A DNA stretch of 64,000 nt from an uncultured Prevotella sp. (GTDB taxonomy: Bacteria; Bacteroidota; Bacteroidia; Bacteroidales; Bacteroidaceae): NCBI GenBank assembly GCA_944319935.1, contig CALUFM010000004.1:1-64000 (forward strand), written 5' to 3'. Position 1 is the stretch's first letter; each line of letters starts with the position of its first letter. Shown piece after piece: positions 8,342 through 16,263 of this stretch. A program made the position numbers and the translations under genes. The notes under the pieces are model-generated. The model was given only the letters and a program-made list of their open reading frames with translations, had not been told where the DNA came from and did no database searches.

Positions 8342-9634
8342 TTAATCTTTGAGACATGCCAAGGGTATCACTTTAACTCCATCGGGACGAGAGTATGCCA
8401 TTGTTCCGCCCGTCATCACAATAAGCAAGTCCGGCTCCCGAATAGGCATCTGCCTTTCCGTTTTATTGTGTTCCTGTATGAGTCTTTTTAGTTCGAGTAA
8501 GTGTTTAGCTCCGTCATCAATTTCGCTACTACCAAGTTTGCACTCAATGAGGGCATAACGTCCATCTTCCAGATGTAGCACTATGTCCGCTTCCAAGCCG
8601 TATCGGTCATGGTAGTAAGATACATGACTGTTTAAATCAATGGTGTACGCCTTTAGGTCACGAATACACATCTGTTCAAAGATAAATCCAAATGTCCTAA
8701 GCTGCATACTTAATGATTCGGGAGATAGGCCCAAAAGGGCAATCGGTATAGAAGGGTCACAGAAACATCGTTTTACACTGCTTCTGATAGCGGTCTTGCT
8801 TCTTATGGCAGGACACCATGCACTTATGTTCTGGATAACAAATAGTTTTTCTAAAGCCGAAACATAATCATCAAATGTATCTACGTGGCAACTTACTTCG
8901 CCAGACGAGGTTACATCATCCAAAAGAGATTTTTTCTTGACCAATGTTGAAACATTCCTGGCATAAGCCCGAAGTATCATGCTAGTCAGTTTGGCATCTC
9001 TTTTCTTTCCATCAATACTGGAAACGTCGTCAGAACAAATGGTTTGTACATAGTTCTTTGCCACAAGTAATTGAGCTTTTGGAGTACGAGCCAACAATGA
9101 AGCCGGCCATCCGCCTCGGGATGCAGCAAAGATTAGATCTTCGACAGTCATCTTAGACATTTTACCGTCAATATCATAATCAGGATTGTTGAAAAGTTCT
9201 TTCAATGAAACTTCACCCGTGGATTCTTGCGACTCCCACAAGCTCATAGGCAACATACGCAGCCGGGCAATACGACCAGCTCCGGAATGATGTATTTGAG
9301 ATTTATCAACAGCATTGGAACCAGTGAGTATAAATTGTCCGGGAATTTGGCGGTCATCAACAGTTGTTCGTACCGCATCCCACAACATTGGAGCATCTTG
9401 CCACTCATCAATAAGACGAGGCGTATCTCCTTTTAGCAGAATGGACGGCTTAGTCCTGGCTGTGGCTAAATACTCCTCACGCATACTTGGGTCTTGCATT
9501 CTCAAAATACTATTGGCAAGTTGAGATGCCGTAGTGGTTTTACCGCACCATTTGGGACCTTCTATCAATACTGCCCCAAATGCATCCAGTAAATCTTGCA
9601 GCAGGGCATCGGCTGTTCTTTTATAATAACTCAT
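8342..9634 (-). CDS. AAA_14 ATPase with DUF4143 nuclease-like domain
   Basis: A 430-residue protein of the archaeal/bacterial AAA_14-DUF4143 type. Walker A is GPKWCGKT (residues 26-33), Walker B is LIDEWQ (D76, E77) and a sensor-1-like ILTGSNA follows. The C-terminal domain contains EADIVLHLEDG and ALIECKLG, the pattern of a PD-(D/E)XK nuclease-like fold. The family is widespread, often on mobile DNA, and its cellular function is poorly known. It is followed by the unknown 471-residue gene. Upstream lie the 23-bp direct repeats at 9726-9780, a possible control region. Confidence 0.85.
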   Translation of the reverse strand: MSYYKRTADALLQDLLDAFGAVLIEGPKWCGKTTTASQLANSILRMQDPSMREEYLATARTKPSILLKGDTPRLIDEWQDAPMLWDAVRTTVDDRQIPGQFILTGSNAVDKSQIHHSGAGRIARLRMLPMSLWESQESTGEVSLKELFNNPDYDIDGKMSKMTVEDLIFAASRGGWPASLLARTPKAQLLVAKNYVQTICSDDVSSIDGKKRDAKLTSMILRAYARNVSTLVKKKSLLDDVTSSGEVSCHVDTFDDYVSALEKLFVIQNISAWCPAIRSKTAIRSSVKRCFCDPSIPIALLGLSPESLSMQLRTFGFIFEQMCIRDLKAYTIDLNSHVSYYHDRYGLEADIVLHLEDGRYALIECKLGSSEIDDGAKHLLELKRLIQEHNKTERQMPIREPDLLIVMTGGTMAYSRPDGVKVIPLACLKD

Positions 9635-9725
9635 ATAATACTTTTTTCAATGGCAAAGGTACACATTTTCTGCGAATTGTATAACTAATTCGTGTTTTTT
9701 GTGGAATTTCAACCTGTTTTTTTGT

Positions 9726-9780
9726 GGTATTCCATTCGGTATTTTTGCGGTATTCCATTCGGTATTTTTGTGGTATTCCA
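9726..9780. repeat. Three 23-bp direct repeats (iteron-like)
   Basis: GGTATTCCATTCGGTATTTT starts at 9726 and again at 9749, and a third partial copy beginning GGTATTCCA is at 9772. The exact 23-bp spacing places the copies on about the same DNA face every two turns. They lie between the integrase stop and the ATPase start. They could bind the HTH protein or the integrase, or be part of an origin. Confidence 0.75.
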
Positions 9781-9809
9781 CTTGGTGCTCTTGCTGTAAA
9801 CGGCTATAA

Positions 9810-11309
9810 TTAGTCAGATAGATTAGCCATTAGTTCCATCCGCTCCTTTTCGCTCAAGCCTTTAAGCATATCAAGCAGGGCTTTCTTATCAACGGCTGTA
9901 GTCTCTTCCTTAGGTTTCTCGTTGAGAAGATAATAATTGTACTCCAGCATTTTTGCAAAAGGGTAGGCTCCGATGTAATTTGAAGTTATGTCTCCGCCGC
10001 CGCTATGTCCAATGCTGTCGCTTATATATTTGTAAGGCACGACTCCCGAATTATTAAGATTGGTGGCAAAACTGTGCCTTGCCCATGTTGGCGAGGGCAT
10101 TTGTTCCATTCCCAACAGTTTGGCAACCTTAGCCATGTGCTCACGTATGTATCTGTTATAACGTTGGATAACCCATATTTCTTGTTCAGGTGTAATAAGT
10201 TCACTCATTATGGGGAATACCCTTCGCCCAAGTTTAGGAGCATTGCCATACCTGTTAAGTATCTCTTGAATTTCAGGAGTAACAGGAAATATCACTTCGC
10301 TGGCACTCTCGTTCCTATCACGGGTCTTGTGCCGGAGAAATCGTAATTGTTTGCCATGAGTGGCAAAATATAATTCATCGTATGTCAGGCGGAGAGTGTC
10401 GGCAAGGTTTTGCCCGTCGCCTAAATACATAAAGAGAAACAATCCGAGGTCACGGAATATGGCATGTTTCTCTCGTCCAAGAAACAACTCGTTTCCGTCC
10501 TTATCTTTTGCCTCATCAGCTTTCCAAAAGTCATAAAGTTTGCGCATGGTAGCCACATCAAGAAACTCATGCTTACGACTTTGTGCCTTGTTGTAACCTG
10601 TATCTTTGAACATTTCCTTGGTATCTCCTTTCATCAAACCGTTTGCGATACAAATATTGATAATGGTTCTTAGGCTACGGAGTGCGATGGCGATAGTTGT
10701 AATACTCAAATCGTTTTTCTTCATGACTTTTACCCACTTTAAGATAAGGTCACGGTTTATATCGGAAAACGATATATCCGTTCCTAAATCTTTGATAAAG
10801 CGGTTACGTACATCCTTGCTACAACGAGCTGAACCTACCTTACCTTCATTGGTCTTAGATTGGATATAGGAATCCCACACAGTAAAGATTGTGCTGCCGT
10901 CGTCTTTCCTGCCTTGAAATCTGTCTTGCAGCTTACGAAGAGAGAAGTTGTTTTCTGAAATAAGTTGATTGGTTATAAGCTCCACTCTTTCCATTAAATT
11001 CTTCATGTCGTTTCTCTCTGTCAGTTGAATACGGCGACCATTTTTCTCGTAATAGCAAAGAGTCAACCACTCTTCCATAGTGTATGCTTTACCCAAACGA
11101 AGAAATATTTTCTGTCCGGCATGACATACACGCACGGCAACCGGTAGCGGTTTCGAATAATCTCCTGCTTTCCGTATATCAAGAGTCAATGAACCATATA
11201 CGTTGCCATTCACAGCAGTGAATTTGGCAAGGCATTTTTCGCCTCTTGAAGTGGACTTTACTTCCTTATTTGCCATTTCGGTGACCTTATCTGTTTCATC
11301 TTTCTTCAT
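9810..11309 (-). CDS. Tyrosine recombinase (integrase)
   Basis: Integrates and excises the element at a tRNA gene. I chose the ATG at 11309 (MKKDETDKV), giving 499 residues. An in-frame start at 11411 would add 34 residues unlike the family. An N-terminal arm-binding part, a SAM-like core-binding domain and a C-terminal catalytic domain can be traced. WARHSFATNL contains the second catalytic arginine, IGHSGGGDITSNYIGAY contains the histidine and the nucleophilic tyrosine. At box I the sequence is MYLGDGQNLADTLRL, with no arginine at the usual Gly-x-Arg position. Loss of this arginine is known for IntDOT of CTnDOT, so the protein may still be active. The gene faces inward, with its 5' end next to the attachment site. 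Confidence 0.92.
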   Translation of the reverse strand: MKKDETDKVTEMANKEVKSTSRGEKCLAKFTAVNGNVYGSLTLDIRKAGDYSKPLPVAVRVCHAGQKIFLRLGKAYTMEEWLTLCYYEKNGRRIQLTERNDMKNLMERVELITNQLISENNFSLRKLQDRFQGRKDDGSTIFTVWDSYIQSKTNEGKVGSARCSKDVRNRFIKDLGTDISFSDINRDLILKWVKVMKKNDLSITTIAIALRSLRTIINICIANGLMKGDTKEMFKDTGYNKAQSRKHEFLDVATMRKLYDFWKADEAKDKDGNELFLGREKHAIFRDLGLFLFMYLGDGQNLADTLRLTYDELYFATHGKQLRFLRHKTRDRNESASEVIFPVTPEIQEILNRYGNAPKLGRRVFPIMSELITPEQEIWVIQRYNRYIREHMAKVAKLLGMEQMPSPTWARHSFATNLNNSGVVPYKYISDSIGHSGGGDITSNYIGAYPFAKMLEYNYYLLNEKPKEETTAVDKKALLDMLKGLSEKERMELMANLSD

Positions 11310-11478
11310 AATGCGTTGATTTATAAGCCAAAAATTACTCGCTTTGGTGACCTTGAGGTGACCTTTTTGGGAGCAAACTACTGCAAATATACGCATTTTC
11401 ATGAAAACCACAAAATATGTAAAATGCTGTAAATCAGCATATTTGTATTACATTAGATTTTATGAAATATAGTTCAAA

Positions 11479-11524
11479 CAGACTCATAATCTGGAGGTCC
11501 CAGGTTCAAGCCCCGGATGGCCCA
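11479..11524 (+). other. Attachment site: duplicated 3' end of tRNA-Met(CAT)
   Basis: The sequence reads as the 3' part of a tRNA: anticodon arm with CTCATAA loop (CAT), extra loop, T-arm with TTCAAGC, and an acceptor 3' strand ATGGCCC plus A. No D-arm or 5' acceptor strand is present upstream, so this is a fragment left when the element integrated into a tRNA gene. It marks the right boundary of the element. One A-C mismatch in the T-stem is compatible with a non-functional copy. Confidence 0.8.
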
Positions 11525-11526
11525 CT

Positions 11527-11584
11527 GAAGAAGACTTTTAATAGGTTGAATATCAGCAACTTACTAAAAGCCTTCTTTATTTTT
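11527..11584 (+). terminator. Terminator behind the tRNA fragment
   Basis: An imperfect dyad (AAGAAG, CTTTTA, GTTG paired with CAAC, TAAAAG, CTTCTT) is followed by TATTTTTG. This looks like the original terminator of the tRNA gene, still at its 3' end. From here to 12583 there is no recognisable gene: the stretch holds a short run of GTCAACC repeats (11588-11617), the MITE and REP-like palindromes. Confidence 0.6.
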
Positions 11585-11908
11585 GTCAACCGTTTGTCAA
11601 CCAAATGTCAACCGTTGTTGCCACACAAACCATGAACCACAATATTTGCAGCGGTTATTTCATGCACAAAAATAATAATTTTAACTCAAATGATTTTATT
11701 GGTATGTATATTATTTGTACATTTGAAGACTAAATCTAAATAACACGCAACAGGGTGAAACAAAGTCGCATTGGTTTGCAATTACAACCGCATGGAGGAC
11801 GCCAACACCGGCAGGGATGAAACAAAAACGTAGACCGACGCAACATTACGCAACACCATGCGCGCAGCCGGCAAACTGAAGGCCATACGCCTGACGCACT
11901 GCAAACCG

Positions 11909-12207
11909 GGTTCATCCGCAAACCTTTTGTATGGTACATAAAAGTCTATCCCGTCCCCGAAGGGGGCGAATGCGTGTTGGGTTATGCGGTGGCGGGTTCT
12001 TACGGTTATGCGGTATGTCCGTATACCCCAATAACCGTATAACCTTAAACCTTACAACCGTAAATGCCGTTCGCCCTCTTCGAGGACGACATCATTTGCG
12101 CACACATACCGCAAGTTCCGCTTCGCTCCACATGCGGTTAAGCTACGTTGGACGTCTTTGACGCCCTGCTACGCATTGTTGCCATCCAAAGGATTTGCGG
12201 ATGAACC
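11909..12207. mobile_element. MITE copy 1 (299 bp)
   Basis: The ends are an inverted repeat, GGTTCATCCGCAAA at the left and TTTGCGGATGAACC at the right. It is flanked by the direct repeat CAAACCG (11902-11908 and 12208-12214), a target duplication. The internal sequence matches copy 2 at 36291-36679 very closely, except for a 90-bp deletion that fits recombination between two GTCCCCGAAGGGGGC repeats. It encodes no transposase, so it would need one in trans. Confidence 0.88.
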
Positions 12208-12213
12208 CAAACC

Positions 12214-12290
12214 GTGGCCTTTCACGCCGCAAAAGGCCACCTTCCGCATTGTAAAAGGCCGCCTTTCGCAGCATGAAACGAGGCATATCA
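12214..12290. repeat. REP-like palindromes
   Basis: GTGGCCTTT (12214-12222) pairs with AAAGGCCAC (12232-12240), followed by a second half-palindrome around AAAAGGCCGCCTTTCGC. This is the first of about ten loci in the window sharing AAAGGCCG/CGGCCTTT cores. Confidence 0.65.
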
Positions 12291-12583
12291 GAAAGGCGTT
12301 GACAATCAGCAGGTTAGCAATGCGTCAACACCTATTGCCCGACAACTGTCTACACGCGCTGCCATGGCCGCACACGCCTGGCGAAACAGGGCACGGCAAG
12401 CAGGCGGAAACAACAGGTACGACACGGCGGCAGACGCCATACGGAAAAAACGGACATAGTTAAAAAATGTAGCTTACGTTTAACTTTCGACCGTTCGCCA
12501 TGTCTTATAGATAAATAACCGGCATACTTGCGTGGCGACACGGCAAGCAGCAATGATGTAGAACAATAAAAACATTGAAAACA

Positions 12584-12802
12584 ATGAGAACAATATCGAA
12601 ACTGAAAATAATGGCAGCGGCCCTGGTGATGGGCCTGTTCTGCTCGTCATGCGTTATCCACAGAGACCACCCGCGGCCTCCGCGCCACAAGAAACACCAC
12701 AAGCACAGGAAGCCGCCACGCAAGCACCACAAGCACCACCGAGCCGACATCGGCACGGAAATGAGGGGAGGCACTTTCTACGCCCCGTGCTGGTATGCGT
12801 GA
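12584..12802 (+). CDS. Small histidine-rich lipoprotein
   Basis: A 72-residue protein starting at the ATG at 12584; a TTG nine bases earlier is less likely. It has a signal peptide with hydrophobic core AAALVMGLF and lipobox FCSSC, so it should be a membrane-anchored lipoprotein. The mature part is extremely rich in His, Lys, Arg and Pro (for example HKKHHKHRKPPRKHHKHH), which suggests metal or polyanion binding, and ends in CWYA. It has no clear homologue that I recognise. It stands alone 150 bp upstream of rbfA on the same strand. Confidence 0.6.
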   Translation: MRTISKLKIMAAALVMGLFCSSCVIHRDHPRPPRHKKHHKHRKPPRKHHKHHRADIGTEMRGGTFYAPCWYA

Positions 12803-12952
12803 GGGCTGGCGGTGACGCCGCCCAGGGACGCCGGCGCATGAAAAATAGCAGCAGTGTATGCGTATTCTCGAAAAAAATGTGTAAGTTTGCAGGTAATTTG
12901 TGACAACCCGCCCGGCGGGCACAGACCAAACCGCTAAACATCATACCACATC

Positions 12953-13288
12953 ATGCAAGAAACAAGACAAAACCGGATAGCAAGGCTGCTGCAAAAGGAG
13001 CTGAGCCTGATATTCCAGTCGCAGACACGCGCAATGCGCGGAGTGATGGTAAGCGTTACACGCTGCCGAATAAGCCCCGACCTGAGCGTATGCACGGCTT
13101 ACCTGAGCATATTCCCGTCAGACAAGGCCGACGAACTCATAAAGAACATCACGGCGAACGAGAAGACCATACGCTACGAACTGGGCACGCGCGTGCGCAA
13201 CCAACTGCGCATCATACCAGAACTGCGCTTCTTCGTTGACGACTCGCTTGACTACATAGCCCACATCGACGAGCTGCTGAAGAAATGA
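12953..13288 (+). CDS. rbfA: Ribosome-binding factor A
   Basis: A 111-residue RbfA, the usual length. It binds the 30S subunit during late 16S rRNA maturation and cold adaptation. The KH-like fold is recognisable from QNRIARLLQKELS at the start and the C-terminal RIIPELRFFVDDSLDYIAHIDELL, a typical RbfA ending. The stop overlaps the start of the next gene by four bases, so translation is coupled with the permease. Confidence 0.93.
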   Translation: MQETRQNRIARLLQKELSLIFQSQTRAMRGVMVSVTRCRISPDLSVCTAYLSIFPSDKADELIKNITANEKTIRYELGTRVRNQLRIIPELRFFVDDSLDYIAHIDELLKK

Positions 13289-14511
13289 ATTTCCCGTTTT
13301 ACATAGCGAGGCGGTATCTTTTCTCAAAGAAAAGCACGCACGTAATCAACCTGATAAGCGGCATAAGCGCGGTGGGCGTGGCCATAGCCACGGCCGCGCT
13401 GGTCATCACGTTGAGCGTGTTCAACGGCTTCCACGACCTCGTGGCGTCGTTCCTGACGGCGTTTGACCCGCAAATCGAGGTCGTGCCGGCAAAGGGGAAG
13501 ACCGCCCCGGCCGACGACCCCATACTGGCGAAGATACGCGCGCTGCCCGAAGTTGACGTGGCCACCGAGAGCGTTGAGGACCAGGCGTTGGCCATATACA
13601 AGGGCAACCAGGCCATGGTGACGGTGAAGGGGGTTGACGACAACTTCGACCAACTGACGCATATCAACGACATACTGTATGGCGACGGCGAGTTTTCGCT
13701 GCACGCGGCCAACCTGCAATACGGCACGGTGGGCATCCGACTGGCCGACCAGCTCGGCATGACGGCCGACTGGGACGGATTCTTGAACATCTACGCGCCG
13801 CGCCGCGAGGGGCAGTTGGACATGATGAACCCGACAGAGGGCTTCGTGGTGGACTCGCTGATTTCGCCAGGCGTGGTGTTCTCGGTAAGGAATGGCCGCT
13901 ACGACCGTGACTACATACTTACGTCGATAGCGTTCGCACGCAACTTGTTCGGGCAACAGGGCATGTTGTCTGAACTTGAGCTGAGGCTGAAACCGGGCTC
14001 TGACCTCGACGCCGTAAAGGCGGAAATGCGTGAAATAGCGGGCGACAAGTACCGTGTGCTTGACCGCATGGAGCAACAGGCCGACACGTTCAGGATAATG
14101 AAAATAGAGAAATTCATCGCTTACATATTCCTTACGTTCATACTTGCCGTGGCGTGCTTCAACATCATCGGCTCGCTGTCAATGCTCATAATCGACAAGA
14201 AGAACGACGTGGTGACGCTGCGCAACATGGGCGCGACCGACAAGCAAATCACACGCATATTCCTGTTTGAGGGGCGCATGATTTCAGTAATCGGCGCGGT
14301 GGCGGGCATATTGTTGGGCTTGCTGATGTGTTGGCTGCAACAGACTTACGGCCTCGTGGCCCTCGGACAGAGCAGCGGCTCGTTCGTCATTGACGCTTAT
14401 CCCGTAAGCGTACATCCTGAAGACATCGTGATAGTGTTCCTTACAGTGGCTGCGGTGGGCTTTGTCTCGGTATGGTATCCCGTAAGGTATTTCGCCAAGA
14501 GGCTGCTGTGA
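13285..14511 (+). CDS. LolC/E-like ABC transporter permease (FtsX fold)
   Basis: A 408-residue inner-membrane permease with the MacB/FtsX architecture: a transmembrane helix near residues 20-45 (INLISGISAVGVAIATAALVITLSV region), a large periplasmic domain, then three helices in the last 150 residues. The first residues, FYIARRYLFSKKS, are typical of LolC/LolE-type lipoprotein-release permeases. A likely ATPase partner, LolD-like, is encoded far away at 31942-32610, which is common in Bacteroidales. It overlaps rbfA by four bases and ends before a long hairpin. Confidence 0.87.
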   Translation: MNFPFYIARRYLFSKKSTHVINLISGISAVGVAIATAALVITLSVFNGFHDLVASFLTAFDPQIEVVPAKGKTAPADDPILAKIRALPEVDVATESVEDQALAIYKGNQAMVTVKGVDDNFDQLTHINDILYGDGEFSLHAANLQYGTVGIRLADQLGMTADWDGFLNIYAPRREGQLDMMNPTEGFVVDSLISPGVVFSVRNGRYDRDYILTSIAFARNLFGQQGMLSELELRLKPGSDLDAVKAEMREIAGDKYRVLDRMEQQADTFRIMKIEKFIAYIFLTFILAVACFNIIGSLSMLIIDKKNDVVTLRNMGATDKQITRIFLFEGRMISVIGAVAGILLGLLMCWLQQTYGLVALGQSSGSFVIDAYPVSVHPEDIVIVFLTVAAVGFVSVWYPVRYFAKRLL

Positions 14512-14536
14512 TATTGAGTAGTTAAAGAAGTTAGAA

Positions 14537-14662
14537 GGAGTTATCGCTCACTGCGTTCGCTGCGGAGTTAAAGACATTACCTTTGCTTAATGACTGCAAC
14601 ATGAAAACAGCAGCAGGGCATGTGTCTTTAACTCCGCAGCGAACGCAGTGAGCGATAACTCC
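14537..14662. terminator. 40-bp perfect inverted repeat between convergent genes
   Basis: Bases 14537-14576 are the exact reverse complement of 14623-14662, around a 46-nt loop. The arms contain the words GGAGTTA and TTTAACTCC that recur in other intergenic regions here. The position between convergent genes fits a bidirectional terminator. Confidence 0.75.
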
Positions 14663-14714
14663 TCCTAACTACTTTAACTCCTAAAAAATTCTACTTTAAC
14701 CACCAAGAGCTGTG

Positions 14715-16256
14715 TCATCTTTCCGCCCAGTCACCCCTATCAAGGTTGCGATAGCTGATGGCTTCGGCCAAATGCTGCGGCTGGACGTTGGGCGAGGCGT
14801 CAAGGTCGGCTATCGTTCGCGCCACTTTCAGTATGCGGTTGTAAGCTCGGGCTGACAGGTTGAGCCGCTCCATGGCGGCGCGCAGCATGTCGATGCCGGC
14901 CTCGTCGGGTTCGGCGTACTGGTGAATCATGCGCTCGGTCATCTGCGCGTTACAGTGTATTCCCCTATGTTCACGGAAGCGTTGCTCCTGTATCTGCCGC
15001 GCCTTTATCACCCGCTCGCGTATGCTTGAGCTGCTTTCGCCCTGCGTGGCGCGCGATATGTCCTTGAAAGGCACGGGCGTTATTTCTATCTGTATGTCGA
15101 TGCGGTCGAGCAGCGGGCCGCTTATCTTGTTCAGGTAGCGTTGTATCTGCCCTGGCGTGCATACGCATTTGTGCGTCGGGTCGTTGTAATAACCGCACGG
15201 ACAAGGGTTCATCGATGCCACGAACATGAACGAACAGGGGTATTCCACGGTGTATTTCGCCCTCGATATGGTGATTTTGCGATCTTCGAGGGGCTGGCGG
15301 AGCATCTCAAGCGTGGCCTTGTTGAACTCTGGCAGCTCGTCGGCGAACAGCACGCCGTTGTGGGCAAGCGATATTTCCCCTGGCTTGGGGTTTGCCCCTC
15401 CGCCGACAAGCGCGACCTGGGAAATCGTATGATGGGGCGCGCGGAACGGGCGTTGGGATATGAGCGACATGTTTTCGCCCAACTTTCCGGCCACAGAATG
15501 GATTTGCGTTGTTTCAAGACTTTCGGCCAACGAGAGCGGCGGAAGTATTGAGGGAAGCCGCTTGGCCATCATCGACTTGCCGCTGCCCGGCGGGCCAATC
15601 ATAATCATGTTGTGCCCACCGGCCGCCGCTACTTCCATGGCGCGCTTGACATTCTCCTGCCCGCGCACGTCGGCAAAGTCTAAATCAAAACTGCTCTGGT
15701 GTTCATAAAACTCACGACGGGTGTCGATGATTGTAGGTTGAAACGTCTCTTCGTCGTTCAGAAAGCGAACCACGTCAAGAAGGTTGTCCATGCCATACAC
15801 GCTAAGGCGGTTGACAACAGCGGCCTCGCGGATGTTTTTCTCAGGCACTATCAGGCCCTTGAACTCCTCCTTGCGCGCTTTTATCGCAATGGGCAACGCA
15901 CCCCTTACAGGCTGGATTTTACCGTCAAGGCTCAACTCTCCTATTATCATGTACTCTGAGAGATGGTCTGGCTTTACCTTGCCCATGGCGGCAAGCAAGC
16001 CGATGGCCAACGGCAAGTCGTATCCGCTGCCCTCCTTGCGCAGGTCAGCCGGTGCCATATTGACGGTGATGTCGGCCACCGGGAACTTTATTCCGTTGTT
16101 CTTCAATGCGGCAACAATGCGGTCGTGACTCTCGCGGACAGCCGTATCGGCAAGCCCGGAGAGATGGAATTGCACACCCCGCGTCATGCTTACTTCAACG
16201 GTCACGGTCGTAACGTCAAGCCCGTTTACCGCCGCACAGTATGTCTTGACAAGCAT
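14715..16256 (-). CDS. comM: YifB/ComM-family Mg chelatase-like AAA ATPase
   Basis: A 513-residue protein of the ComM/YifB family, the usual length. The N-terminal 190 residues form the ChlI-like domain (MLVKTYCAAVNGLD start). The AAA core has Walker A GPPGSGKSMMAKR and Walker B LFADELPEF, and a cysteine cluster CPCGYYNDPTHKCVC that probably binds zinc. The C-terminal Mg_chelatase_C domain is present. In transformable bacteria ComM helps branch migration of incoming DNA, but family members occur in many species of unknown competence. It is the third gene of a minus-strand run with the two lipoprotein genes upstream. Confidence 0.9.
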   Translation of the reverse strand: MLVKTYCAAVNGLDVTTVTVEVSMTRGVQFHLSGLADTAVRESHDRIVAALKNNGIKFPVADITVNMAPADLRKEGSGYDLPLAIGLLAAMGKVKPDHLSEYMIIGELSLDGKIQPVRGALPIAIKARKEEFKGLIVPEKNIREAAVVNRLSVYGMDNLLDVVRFLNDEETFQPTIIDTRREFYEHQSSFDLDFADVRGQENVKRAMEVAAAGGHNMIMIGPPGSGKSMMAKRLPSILPPLSLAESLETTQIHSVAGKLGENMSLISQRPFRAPHHTISQVALVGGGANPKPGEISLAHNGVLFADELPEFNKATLEMLRQPLEDRKITISRAKYTVEYPCSFMFVASMNPCPCGYYNDPTHKCVCTPGQIQRYLNKISGPLLDRIDIQIEITPVPFKDISRATQGESSSSIRERVIKARQIQEQRFREHRGIHCNAQMTERMIHQYAEPDEAGIDMLRAAMERLNLSARAYNRILKVARTIADLDASPNVQPQHLAEAISYRNLDRGDWAER

Positions 16257-16263
16257 GGCTTGC

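Larger units (their letters stand above)
1..11524. mobile_element. Integrated mobilizable element (right part)
   Basis: A block of AT-rich minus-strand genes ends on the right in a tyrosine recombinase gene followed by a duplicated tRNA-Met 3' end. Inside are an excisionase-like HTH protein, a replication helicase and a MobV relaxase, but no type IV secretion or coupling genes in view. This gene set fits an integrative mobilizable element that borrows a helper conjugation machine. Because the duplicated tRNA end is on the right and reads on the plus strand, the intact tRNA-Met(CAT) should lie to the left, outside the window. The two kinases at the left are probable cargo. A larger ICE whose transfer genes lie outside the window cannot be excluded. 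Confidence 0.82.

Noticed and set aside
11931..12161. A frame conserved with one at 36487-36981
   Set aside because: The similarity comes from the shared MITE DNA; the frame has no protein-like features and differs in length between the copies.
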